DNA of 64,000 nucleotides from Streptomyces sp. NBC_00289 (GTDB taxonomy: Bacteria > Actinomycetota > Actinomycetes > Streptomycetales > Streptomycetaceae). The notes under the pieces are model-generated. The model was not told the origin of the DNA. It made no database searches and saw nothing but the letters and a program-made list of their open reading frames with translations. A program made the translations under genes and the position numbers. How positions within the stretch are numbered: the first letter of the stretch is position 1; the number at the start of each line of letters is the position of its first letter. Where the stretch lies: contig NZ_CP108046.1 of NCBI RefSeq assembly GCF_041435115.1, forward strand, positions 6,510,001 to 6,574,000, read 5' to 3'. Shown piece by piece: positions 1 through 8,249 of this stretch.

Positions 1-61
1 CGACACGGACTTTTCCTTCGGGTCTTTTTCACTCGTGCGGGCGATCGAGGCACTCGAAAGC

Positions 62-90
62 CGTAACCACGGTGGCGGAATTCATATTGA
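62..90 (+). promoter_or_regulatory. Candidate BldN-type promoter of the GH26 gene
   Basis: CGTAAC at 62-67 matches the -35 element recalled for the developmental sigma factor BldN. After 17 nt comes TATTGA (85-90), four of six matches to the CGTTGA -10 element. The usual spacer is 16 nt, so this is weaker than the two chaplin promoters in this window. It lies about 90 nt before the GH26 start at 179. Confidence 0.35.
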
Positions 91-178
91 TATGACTGAG
101 TGTCAGGTGACGGAAAGAAATATCGGGCCGCCAAGCGAGATGGCACGAGAGCGCGCGAGAGCGGAGACAGGAGCAGGC

Positions 179-1507
179 ATGTCCTCACCACAGCGACGGC
201 CACGTTCCCGGCGGCTGGCGGTCATCGCAGCGGGGGTCGCCGCGTCGGCCGCCCTGACCTCGGGCCCGGGATTCGCAGCGGGGGCGGAACGGGTCGCCGA
301 CCCACCCGCTCCGGCGACCGCGGCCACCCCGGCCCCCCTGGCCCCCGTGACGTTCCCCGTCCCGGCGAAGCCGGTGACCCCGCCCACCGTCACCGAACCG
401 AGCGTGAAGCCTGTGCCGCCGGCGGCAGGGGCGAAACCCGGGGAGTCGACGAAGCCGGGCAAGCCCGTGCAGGACGTGCCCGCCTTCGGCGCCTACCTCG
501 ACTACGGGCCCCGCGGCGTTGCCCGCATCGCCGAGCTGAGCCACTGGCTGGGCAACGCCGAACTGCGCGTCGGCCACACTTATCTGCCCGGCGACCGCTG
601 GAGCAACATCGAGGGCGCCCACGGATTCCTCGACGTCTGGGCGGACTGGCGCACCGAGAAGGCCGACCGGATGCTCGTCCTCAACGTGCCCATGATGGAG
701 CGCAACGAGGACGACCTCTCCGACACCGAGGTCCGGCTGCTGCTGCGCCGGGCCGCCGCGGGGCAGTTCGACGAGCACTACCGCGCGCTCGCCCGGCGGC
801 TGGTCGCTCTCGACGTGCCGGACACCGTCATCGTGCTCGGCTGGGAGATGAACGGCACCACGTACACCCATCGCTGCGGGCCCGACCCGGAGTCCTGGAA
901 GACGTACTGGAACAGGATCGTCACCACCATGCGTGCGGTGCCGGGCCAGAAATTCCGGTTCGACTTCACGCCGACGCGCGGCCGGGACGCCGTCCCCTGG
1001 ACGCAGTGCTATCCCGGGGACGACACGGTCGACATCATCGGCATGGATTCCTACGACCAGCCGCGCGGACTGACTTTCGACGAGCAGGTGAAAGAGCCCT
1101 ACGGACTCCAGGAGCACGTGGACTTCGCCAAGGCCCACGGAAAGCCCATCTCCTATCCCGAATGGGGACTGTTCCGCAACGGGGACAACTCCGCGTACAT
1201 GCGGCGGATGCTCGCCTGGATGGACGAGCACAAACCGCTCTACAACACGCTGACCGACTACTGCCCGCACGGTGTCTGGCAGTGCGGGGACAACCCCGAG
1301 TCGTCCCGGATCTACCGGTCCATGCTCTTCGGCCGGACCGACGGCACGGTCCCGCAGCCCACGCCCACCAAGCCGCCGGCCCCGACCACACCGACCGTTC
1401 CGCTGCCCCCGACCAACTGTTCGCCGCTGGACCTGGGCGACTGGGTCGAGTACTGGCTCGGCGGGAAGCTGTGCCTGCGCTTCGACTGGTGGTCGCGCAC
1501 CCGGTGA
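179..1507 (+). CDS. Secreted GH26-like (beta-mannanase type) glycoside hydrolase
   Basis: The predicted product has 442 aa. A signal peptide (residues 1-35, Arg-rich start then an Ala-rich hydrophobic stretch) is followed by a Pro/Ala/Thr/Lys-rich linker (40-100) and a catalytic domain of about 105-385. GWEMNG puts the candidate acid/base at Glu223, and YPEWG puts the nucleophile at Glu328, the GH26 pattern. The tail (390-442) has a second Pro/Thr linker and a short Cys/Trp-rich segment. The ATG at 179 is chosen over an in-frame start at 35 because it follows GGAG and begins exactly at the signal peptide. It converges with the exopolysaccharide operon, so it probably trims or releases that polymer. 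Substrate is inferred. Confidence 0.8.
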   Translation: MSSPQRRPRSRRLAVIAAGVAASAALTSGPGFAAGAERVADPPAPATAATPAPLAPVTFPVPAKPVTPPTVTEPSVKPVPPAAGAKPGESTKPGKPVQDVPAFGAYLDYGPRGVARIAELSHWLGNAELRVGHTYLPGDRWSNIEGAHGFLDVWADWRTEKADRMLVLNVPMMERNEDDLSDTEVRLLLRRAAAGQFDEHYRALARRLVALDVPDTVIVLGWEMNGTTYTHRCGPDPESWKTYWNRIVTTMRAVPGQKFRFDFTPTRGRDAVPWTQCYPGDDTVDIIGMDSYDQPRGLTFDEQVKEPYGLQEHVDFAKAHGKPISYPEWGLFRNGDNSAYMRRMLAWMDEHKPLYNTLTDYCPHGVWQCGDNPESSRIYRSMLFGRTDGTVPQPTPTKPPAPTTPTVPLPPTNCSPLDLGDWVEYWLGGKLCLRFDWWSRTR

Positions 1508-1516
1508 AGCCGCGGG

Positions 1517-1544
1517 GGCGACGGGTCGTTCACGACCCGTCGCC
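1517..1544. terminator. Bidirectional hairpin between convergent genes
   Basis: A 13-bp perfect inverted repeat (GGCGACGGGTCGT and its complement, 2-nt centre) lies just past the GH26 stop and overlaps the stop codon of the convergent acyltransferase-like gene. It has no T-run, as is usual in high-GC actinomycetes. Confidence 0.6.
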
Positions 1545-2627
1545 ACCGCGCTCCCTCCACCTGCGCAGCAGTTCCTTGCCCCGCCGCCGGGCGGCGACGT
1601 CGCACAGCGCCGCCGACAGCAGCGGGGCGGTGCGCCGCCGGGCCAGCAACAGCCTCTGGTTGACGACCGGTTCGGGGCGCCAGTGGTGTTTGTAGGGCTC
1701 GTTGCCGCGCAGCAGGCTCAGCGTGCCGGGCGCGCCGGTCCGGGTGTGCTCGGCACACGCGTCGAGGAGCATCACCGCCACGTCCGCCTTGCGTTCCCGC
1801 AGCCGCGGGTGGGCGCCGTAGAGGTAGCCGCCCGCCAGTCGCCGCGACAGCAGCGTCAGGTCGACCGCCACCACGTCGTCGTCCAGCCGGAACTCCGTGA
1901 CCACGGCGTTCCCGGAGCGCACCATCGGGCCCACCGACCGCACCAGGTGGTCGCAGAACCGCGGCCGCAGATGCTCGGACGTCACCTTCCGTCCCTGCCA
2001 CTGGAGTTGGTGCAGTTCCAGCAGCCGGCGCAGTGCCGCGTCCACCTCGTCGGGCCGTACGACATGACGTTCCACGCCCAGCGCGGTCAGCTTGCGCAGC
2101 TTGGCGCGCACCCGTTGGGCCTTCGCCGAGGGCAGCCGGGCGACCAGCTCCTCCATCGGCAGGGCGGGCAGCTCCAGGCACACCGAGTCGCTCACCCGGC
2201 GGCGCGGGCCGTGCCAGCGGTCGTAGATCCGCTCGGCCGCGCCGCCGGGACGGACCTCGCGGAAGTCGATCAGCGCGGTGCGGGCGGCGGCGGAGAGCGT
2301 CTCGGTGAGCGCGGCCACCGCCTCCTCGCCACGCTCGTCGTCCAGCAGGACGTCCCCGTAGTCGGAGATCGCCCCGCCCAGCGGCACGAGCGCCGGCACC
2401 GGACGTCGTACGCGCATCAGCGGGGCGGCGGCGACGAGTTCCGCGCCGTCGCGCACCAGCACCAGCCGCAGCCGGCCGCGCCGACCGTACGACAGCCACC
2501 AGGAGTGCAGCCAGGCGTGGCTCTGGAACGGGGTGGCCGCGGCGCACCGCTCGTACAGGCGCCCCCAGTCCTTGGCCAGCTCGGTGAAAGCGGTCTCGTC
2601 GGTGACGAGTTCCGCCGTGTACTTCAC
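1530..2627 (-). CDS. FemAB/GNAT-like acyltransferase of the exopolysaccharide operon
   Basis: The predicted product has 365 aa. It looks like the Acetyltransf_6 (BioF2-like/FemAB-like GNAT) proteins found in exopolysaccharide clusters: an N-terminal half with a TPFQSHAWLHSWW motif typical of that family, and a C-terminal GNAT fold with GGYLYGAHPRLRERKADV. It probably transfers an acyl or aminoacyl group to a polymer sugar in the cytoplasm. The GTG at 2627 overlaps the upstream stop (GTGA), so translation is coupled. It is the last gene of the operon. The donor and acceptor cannot be read from the sequence. Confidence 0.7.
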   Translation of the reverse strand: MKYTAELVTDETAFTELAKDWGRLYERCAAATPFQSHAWLHSWWLSYGRRGRLRLVLVRDGAELVAAAPLMRVRRPVPALVPLGGAISDYGDVLLDDERGEEAVAALTETLSAAARTALIDFREVRPGGAAERIYDRWHGPRRRVSDSVCLELPALPMEELVARLPSAKAQRVRAKLRKLTALGVERHVVRPDEVDAALRRLLELHQLQWQGRKVTSEHLRPRFCDHLVRSVGPMVRSGNAVVTEFRLDDDVVAVDLTLLSRRLAGGYLYGAHPRLRERKADVAVMLLDACAEHTRTGAPGTLSLLRGNEPYKHHWRPEPVVNQRLLLARRRTAPLLSAALCDVAARRRGKELLRRWRERGGDGS

Positions 2628-3274
2628 AGCTGTCCGTGCACGTCGGCGGCGGTGGCCGGGCTCGGGACGGAGGCGGGCCACGCCGGTTCCTCGGTGGCCC
2701 GCCGGGGCCGGACGAGCAGCAGCAGCCCGCCGAGCAGACCGCCCGCGCTCGCCCCCACCAGAGCCGTCACGGTCGGCGAGGCCGAGGACGGATCCGTGGG
2801 CCGGATGGCGCGGGCGAACTGCTGGAGCTCGACGTGGGTGTCGGCCTTGGTGTCGTTCGCGTGCCGGGTCAGTGCGCGCGAGACGGCGTTGGCCATGTCG
2901 GCGGCGAGGTCCGGGCGGGAGGAGGTCGCCGTGATCGCGACCATCGGCGCGTCCGGCGAGGTCGCCGTCTGCACGCTCGACCTCAGTGTCCTCACCGGCA
3001 CTCCGGCCCACACCTGCGCGTCCCCGAGCACCGCGAGCTGCGTGGCGACCCGGCTGTAGGCCTGGGCGAAGCCGAGCGCGGACGCCGGTTCCGTCTTCTC
3101 GGTCGCCACGGCGACGACGTAGCTCGTGGCCGTGTACGTCGGTGTCCTGACCAGGCCGTAGGTGCCGCCGAGCAGCGAGCCGGCGAGGAGTCCGGCCGCG
3201 AGCAGCGACCAGGACGGCAGTGCCCGGCCGCGGGCGAGGGCCGGGCGGTGCGGTCCGGCGGGGTTCTCGGTCAT
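2624..3274 (-). CDS. Wzz/YveK-type polysaccharide chain-length regulator
   Basis: The predicted product has 216 aa with the topology of the polysaccharide co-polymerase family: an N-terminal membrane segment (about 20-40), an extracytoplasmic alpha-helical region, and a C-terminal membrane segment (about 170-190). There is no cytoplasmic Walker-motif tyrosine kinase domain, so it is the membrane half of a Wzc-type system or a free Wzz. It is expected to control polymer length with the Wzy-like protein at 6932-8245. Its ATG overlaps the upstream glycosyltransferase stop in an ATGA junction, which fixes the start. Confidence 0.7.
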   Translation of the reverse strand: MTENPAGPHRPALARGRALPSWSLLAAGLLAGSLLGGTYGLVRTPTYTATSYVVAVATEKTEPASALGFAQAYSRVATQLAVLGDAQVWAGVPVRTLRSSVQTATSPDAPMVAITATSSRPDLAADMANAVSRALTRHANDTKADTHVELQQFARAIRPTDPSSASPTVTALVGASAGGLLGGLLLLVRPRRATEEPAWPASVPSPATAADVHGQL

Positions 3275-4422
3275 GAGGAACTGGCTCCCTGGGGTGACGG
3301 TGACAACGAGTGCGGGGCCGCGGTGGCGTACACGCCCATGAGCTGGGCGGCACTGCGGTCGATGCTGTAGTGGCGGGCGGCGTCCGGTGCGGTACGCGGG
3401 CGGGGTCCGCACGCCCGGGCCTCCGCCAGGGCGCGGGCGAACGCCTCGGAGCCGCCCCGGACGCGGCGTGCGGCGGGCGCCGTGTGCGGTGGCAGGTCCT
3501 CGATCGCCGGGCAGGACGTGTAGCGCACGGGCAGTCCGGACGCCAGCGCCTCCACGACCGCCAGCCCGAACGCCTCCTCGGGGGACGGCGAGGCGAGCAC
3601 GTCCATCGCGTCGGTGAGCGAGGGCAGGTCGGGGCCGGCGGAGCCGTCGGGGAGGTAGGGGCGTTCGCCGGTGAACAGGACGCGGCCGGCCACGCCCACC
3701 TCCTGCGCGGTGCGCCGCAGGGCGTGCTCCTCCGGACCGCCGCCGACCAGCAGCAGCCAGTAGTCGTCGGGGAGCCGGGTGAGCGCCCGCAGCAGCACGT
3801 CGAACCGCTTGCCGGCGGTGAGCCTGCCGATGCCGCCGACGACGTACGCGTCGTCCGGCAGGCCGAGCCGGCGGCGGGTGCGCAGCCGCCGGCCCGGGTC
3901 GAATCCGAAGCGGGCCAGGTCGATGCCGTTCGGGACGACCTCGATGCGCGGGCCGGGCACCCCCCAGCGCCGGAGGCGGTCGGCGACGGTGGGGGAGACG
4001 GCGACCGTGGCGCGGCCGAGCCGTTCGCTCGCCAGGTACAGCGCCCGCACGCCCGCGGTCAGCCCGCGCCCTTCCAACTGCGAGTCGCCGAGCGAGTGTT
4101 CGGTGGCGACGATCGCGCGGACGCCCGCCAGGCGCGCGGCGAGCCGGCCATAGACGCAGGCGCGGTAGAGGTGGGTGTGCACGAGGTCGTAGCGGCCCTC
4201 GCGGATGACCCGGACCAGACGGGGCAGCGCGCCGAGGTCGCGGTTGCCGGCCATGCCGAGATGGACGACACGCACCCCGTCCGCGGCGAGTCCGTCGGCG
4301 ACCGCGCCCGGATTGGTGAGCGTCACGACGTCGCAGTCGACGGGCAGATGCCGCAGCAGCAGCCGCAGTTGCTGCTCGGCGCCACCGACGCCGAGACCGG
4401 TGATGACATGGAGGGCCCTCAT
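3271..4422 (-). CDS. GT4-family glycosyltransferase
   Basis: The predicted product has 383 aa with a GT-B fold. The N-terminal acceptor domain starts with a Gly-rich GLGVGGAEQQ loop. The C-terminal donor domain has GGIGRLTAGKRFD and the GT4 signature SPSPEEAFGLAVVEA, whose ExxxxxxxE pair binds the donor nucleotide sugar. It should add one sugar of the exopolysaccharide repeat unit on undecaprenyl diphosphate at the cytoplasmic face. Only 1 nt separates it from the upstream deacetylase stop. Donor and linkage are unknown. Confidence 0.8.
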   Translation of the reverse strand: MRALHVITGLGVGGAEQQLRLLLRHLPVDCDVVTLTNPGAVADGLAADGVRVVHLGMAGNRDLGALPRLVRVIREGRYDLVHTHLYRACVYGRLAARLAGVRAIVATEHSLGDSQLEGRGLTAGVRALYLASERLGRATVAVSPTVADRLRRWGVPGPRIEVVPNGIDLARFGFDPGRRLRTRRRLGLPDDAYVVGGIGRLTAGKRFDVLLRALTRLPDDYWLLLVGGGPEEHALRRTAQEVGVAGRVLFTGERPYLPDGSAGPDLPSLTDAMDVLASPSPEEAFGLAVVEALASGLPVRYTSCPAIEDLPPHTAPAARRVRGGSEAFARALAEARACGPRPRTAPDAARHYSIDRSAAQLMGVYATAAPHSLSPSPQGASSS

Positions 4423-4423
4423 G

Positions 4424-5197
4424 TCACAGCCCCGCCACGGGACGGCGGCGCAACCGGTGCAGGCGGTACTTCAGAAAGAGGCGTACGGCGTTGTCGTCCT
4501 GCCCGATGTGCAGACGGGGGAGGGCGTACGGACCGTTCAGCGGGCCCGGGTCGATGGCACAGGCATAGCTGTACCCGGCCTCCCGTACCGCGTCGACGGC
4601 ACGCCGGTCGATCGTGCCGTAGGGGTAGCAGAAGCCGGCGATCTCGGTGCCGGTCAACTCCGAGAGCACGGCTCTGCTCCCGGCGACCTCGCTCTTCAGC
4701 GTGAGGTCGTCCGCCGCCGTCAGGTCGATATGCGTCAGCCCGTGCGAGCCGATCTCCACACCCTCGGCCGCCGCACCCCGGATGCCGTCGGCGGTCAGCA
4801 GCGGCTTGCGCGGGCCGAGCGGGTCCCAGGCGTTGTCACCGCCGAGCCGGCCGGGCAGGACGAAGAGGGTGGCGCCGAAGTCCCGGCGGCGCAGCGCCGG
4901 CAGGGCGTCGGTGAGGAAGTCGGCGTAGCCGTCGTCGAAGGTGAGCCCCACCAGGTTCCGGCCCCCGCCGACGGCCCGGGCGGCCAGCAGGTCCGTCATG
5001 GACACCCCGCGCAGACCGCGCCGGGCCAGCCAGCCGAGCTGCCGGCCGAGCCGGTCGGGGGTGACGGTGACGCGGTACGGGTCGTCCGAGCAGTCACCCA
5101 CCGAGTGGTACATCGCCACCCAGGGGGCCGGTCCAGGACGGGGCCCGGCGGGTCTGCGGGTGTCGTCGGGGGCGCGGGGATCAGCGGATGCGGCCAT
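4424..5197 (-). CDS. Polysaccharide deacetylase (CE4/NodB type)
   Basis: The predicted product has 257 aa. NodB-homology motifs are visible: WVAMYHSV near the N-terminus, LTFDDGYADF with the catalytic Asp and first metal-binding Asp, and EIGSHGLTH with the SHxxTH metal-binding pair. No clear signal peptide is seen, so it may act in the cytoplasm or exit by another route. The ATG at 5197 starts inside the end of the flippase gene (17-nt overlap). It probably removes N-acetyl groups from amino sugars of the polymer made by this operon. Confidence 0.8.
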   Translation of the reverse strand: MAASADPRAPDDTRRPAGPRPGPAPWVAMYHSVGDCSDDPYRVTVTPDRLGRQLGWLARRGLRGVSMTDLLAARAVGGGRNLVGLTFDDGYADFLTDALPALRRRDFGATLFVLPGRLGGDNAWDPLGPRKPLLTADGIRGAAAEGVEIGSHGLTHIDLTAADDLTLKSEVAGSRAVLSELTGTEIAGFCYPYGTIDRRAVDAVREAGYSYACAIDPGPLNGPYALPRLHIGQDDNAVRLFLKYRLHRLRRRPVAGL

Positions 5198-6941
5198 GTG
5201 TGAGCCTTCGTGTGACGGTTCGTAGGGAACGGAGTGCGGGTGCGAAGCCCTGGACGCCCAGGGCGAGGCCGAGCAGGGCGAAGACGACGGCGACGGTGGC
5301 CGAGCCGGCCAGGAGGCCGGACAACGGCGCCGGCACACGGCTTGCCACGAACCAGCCCGCGAGCGCCGCGAGCGCCGCCGCCCGCAGCGGCCTGCCGAGT
5401 TCGCCCAGCACCCTCCGGGTGCGGATCGGGACGCTGCGCCTGCCCATGCCGGCCAGCAGCAGCGCGGCCGTCACGGTGATGCCGGTGGCGTTGGCGGCGG
5501 CGATCCCGCAGACGCCCCAGGGGCCCACCGCCCACCTGCCGAGCCAGGCGGTCACGATGATGCCCACGGCCATCGCGCCGACCGGGTACCAACTCGGCCG
5601 GCCGGCCGAGAAGTAGGAGCGGACCAGCGCCCCGACCAGGGTCTGGCCGAGCAGCCCGAGGGCGTAGACGCGCATGACGGCGGCCGTGGCCGCCGTGTCC
5701 CGCGCGGTGAACTCACCTCCCTGGAAGAGGAGTCCGATGATCTGCGGGGCGCAGGCGATCACCGTGGCCGCACCGAGCAGCACCGTGCAGGCCGCCAGTG
5801 CGAGGTCCCGTTCCACACGGGTGCGGGCCCGCTCGGTGTCACCCTCCGCCAGGGCCCGCGCGACCACCGGGAAGGTGACCGTGCACAGCATCAGCGAGAG
5901 GGTCATCGGAATCTGGGCCACCTTCTGCGCGTAGTTCAGGTGCGAGATGGCCCCGACGGGCAGGGTGGAGGCGAGGAAGCGTTCGACGAGGACCTGCGAC
6001 TGCCGGCACACGGCGAACAGCAGGACCGTGGCGACCAGCGTCAGGGTCACCGCCTGTCCGGACGTCTCGGCCGGCCCGTCCTGCGCCACCGGCCGCCGAC
6101 GCAGCTGCCGCCACAGCGCCGGAAGCTGGAGCGCCACCATCAGCGCGCCGCCCGCCGCGACGCCGACGGCCGCCGAGCGCACGCCCCAGCTGTCACCGAG
6201 GACGAACATCGTCGTGATGATGCCGGTGTTGTACGCCACGTAGATCCCGGCCGGCAGCAGGAACCGGCGGTGCGCCCGCAGGGCCGCGCTGAAGTACCCG
6301 GCGAGCCCGAAGCTCAGTACACAGGTCGCGGTGATCCGGGTGCAGGTCACGGCGAGGGCGGGGTCGGGCAGCCCCGGCGCGAGGGCCCCGACGACCCAGG
6401 GGGCACCGGCAACGATCAGCGCGGACGCGGCGACGAACGCCAGGGTGAGGCGGGGCAGGGTCGCGCCGACCAGGGCGCGCACCGGGTCGCCGGGGGCGCC
6501 CTGCGCGCGCCGGGCCAGGGCCAGGCTGAACGCCGGGATCAGTGCGAAGGCCAGCCCGTCCTCGATGAGCAGGGTGGCCGCGAACTCCGGCACGGTCCAG
6601 GCCACCAGGAAGGCGTCCGTGTCGCTGCCGGCCCCGAACAGCCGGGCCAGGAACTGGTCCCGGAGCAGTCCCAGCAGCGAGCCGGCGATGGACAGGGCCG
6701 CCGTGACGGCGGTGGCCCGGACGAGGAACTTCCGTGAGACAGGGGCGATGTCACGCCCGGCCTCGGTCCGGACGCGCGCCGCCGGCACGGTCGGCGTCTC
6801 GGCCGCGGGGGACGCGGCGGGCGGGCCGGCGGCGTCCTGCGCGTCGGGCGTGAACCGTGGCTCTCCGGCATCCTGCGCGCCCGCCGCGTCGTCCGCGTCC
6901 TCCGCGTCGGCCCGGGAGGGCGGGGAAGGGGTCACCGGCAT
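5181..6941 (-). CDS. MurJ/MviN-type lipid-linked oligosaccharide flippase
   Basis: The predicted product has 586 aa. After about 70 mostly acidic, Ala/Pro-rich residues come roughly 13-14 hydrophobic segments. The first contains SLLGLLRDQFLARLFGAG, the region typical of MurJ/MviN proteins of the MOP superfamily. In this setting it most likely acts as the Wzx step, moving the lipid-linked repeat unit outward. The ATG at 6941 overlaps the stop of the Wzy-like gene by 10 nt. A duplicate murJ acting in peptidoglycan synthesis is possible but less likely given the neighbours. Confidence 0.75.
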   Translation of the reverse strand: MPVTPSPPSRADAEDADDAAGAQDAGEPRFTPDAQDAAGPPAASPAAETPTVPAARVRTEAGRDIAPVSRKFLVRATAVTAALSIAGSLLGLLRDQFLARLFGAGSDTDAFLVAWTVPEFAATLLIEDGLAFALIPAFSLALARRAQGAPGDPVRALVGATLPRLTLAFVAASALIVAGAPWVVGALAPGLPDPALAVTCTRITATCVLSFGLAGYFSAALRAHRRFLLPAGIYVAYNTGIITTMFVLGDSWGVRSAAVGVAAGGALMVALQLPALWRQLRRRPVAQDGPAETSGQAVTLTLVATVLLFAVCRQSQVLVERFLASTLPVGAISHLNYAQKVAQIPMTLSLMLCTVTFPVVARALAEGDTERARTRVERDLALAACTVLLGAATVIACAPQIIGLLFQGGEFTARDTAATAAVMRVYALGLLGQTLVGALVRSYFSAGRPSWYPVGAMAVGIIVTAWLGRWAVGPWGVCGIAAANATGITVTAALLLAGMGRRSVPIRTRRVLGELGRPLRAAALAALAGWFVASRVPAPLSGLLAGSATVAVVFALLGLALGVQGFAPALRSLRTVTRRLTHGRIR

Positions 6942-8245
6942 GGGGCGGACGCCTCCCGGAAGCGGCCGCCGACCAGCGCCCACCAGGCGACCAGTCCGAA
7001 GCACAGAGCCGTCAGCACGGTCGAAGGCCCGCCGATGTCCGCGTAGAAGAAGTCGGTCAACTGCCAGACCAGCAGCCCGCAGGCGACGAGCGCGCAGTCC
7101 AGGCCCGGGCCGGACCCGCGCACCCGCACCAGCCCGCGCAGCGCGCACACCAGCAGGGCCAGCCAGCTTCCCGCGAGGGCGAGCAGACCGATCAGGCCCT
7201 GTTCGGCGAGGACGAGGAGGTACATGTTGTGCGGGGACAGCAGCGGCTGTCTGCGGAAGGCCGCACCCGCGCCCTCCGTGTCACTGCCCGAGGACAGCGC
7301 CAGCGAGGCGTGCGCGTCCCGCTGTTCGGGGAAGCCCTTGAGCCCCACACCCGTCAGCGGCCGCTCACGCCACATGCCGACGGCCGCCGCCCACATGGTG
7401 TACCGGTCGGTCACCGACTGGTCGGGGGCGTCGGCGACCTGCGTGATGCTGCCGATCCGCTCCTGGAGCATCGCCGAACCGACCCCGAACCCGCCGACCA
7501 GGACCACGCTCACGGCGACGAGGACCGCGCCCACCTTCAGCGCCCGCCGCGGCCCGGCCAGCAGCAGCTGCGCGACGCAGGTCACCGCCGTCGCGATCCA
7601 CGCCCCGCGGCTGAAGGACAGCGCCAGCGGCAGCAGCAGCGCGAGCGCGCAGCCGGCGGCGACGGCCCGGTGGCGTACCGGCGCGCGGCCCAGGGCCAGC
7701 CCCAGCGCGCACACCAGACCGAAGGAGACCACGCTCGCCATGCCCATCACGTCCGTCGCGCCGAAGGTGCCGACGGCCCGGATCTCCTCGCCCTGGTAGG
7801 AGGCGCCGGTCCCGGTCGCGAACTGGTGCACGCCGATCGCGCCCTGGCACACCGCGAGCGCCACGAACGACCAGGCCAGCAGCCTGAAGTCGGACCGGCC
7901 GCGGACCAGCAGGACGACGGCCACCGGGACGAGCACGAAGACCTGTAGATAGCGGCCCATCCCGGCGAACCCGGCCGCCGCCGAGGCCGCCCCCGTCGCG
8001 GCCACGGCCAGCCCGGCCACGGGCAGGCCCAGCACGACGGCGGCCGTACGCGACAGGGGGCGCCGCCGGTCGCGCAGGACACGGATCACGCAGTACAGGA
8101 CCACGAGTGCGGACAGCGCGTCGGCGGGGCCCGCACCGCCCTCGCCGTCCGGTGACACCGGCAGTGCCAGCAGGGCGACCACGGCCACCACCGGCAGGAC
8201 CGGGGAGAACGACCGCATCCGGGGCAGGGTCAGTGCGTGGCTCAT
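6932..8245 (-). CDS. O-antigen ligase/polymerase family protein (Wzy-like)
   Basis: The predicted product has 437 aa and many hydrophobic segments. The Wzy_C/O-antigen ligase signature is present: a long extracytoplasmic loop containing PLTGVGLKGFPEQ, then SPHNMYLLVLAEQGLIG before the last membrane segments. It should polymerise repeat units on the outer face of the membrane. It lies 4 nt after the phosphoglycosyl transferase stop, in the order transferase, polymerase, flippase. Confidence 0.8.
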   Translation of the reverse strand: MSHALTLPRMRSFSPVLPVVAVVALLALPVSPDGEGGAGPADALSALVVLYCVIRVLRDRRRPLSRTAAVVLGLPVAGLAVAATGAASAAAGFAGMGRYLQVFVLVPVAVVLLVRGRSDFRLLAWSFVALAVCQGAIGVHQFATGTGASYQGEEIRAVGTFGATDVMGMASVVSFGLVCALGLALGRAPVRHRAVAAGCALALLLPLALSFSRGAWIATAVTCVAQLLLAGPRRALKVGAVLVAVSVVLVGGFGVGSAMLQERIGSITQVADAPDQSVTDRYTMWAAAVGMWRERPLTGVGLKGFPEQRDAHASLALSSGSDTEGAGAAFRRQPLLSPHNMYLLVLAEQGLIGLLALAGSWLALLVCALRGLVRVRGSGPGLDCALVACGLLVWQLTDFFYADIGGPSTVLTALCFGLVAWWALVGGRFREASAPCR

Positions 8246-8249
8246 CAGC

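Noticed and set aside
35..178. An N-terminal extension of the GH26 protein from an earlier in-frame start
   Set aside because: It would bury the signal peptide 48 residues inside the protein, has no ribosome-binding site, and crosses the promoter-like sequence.
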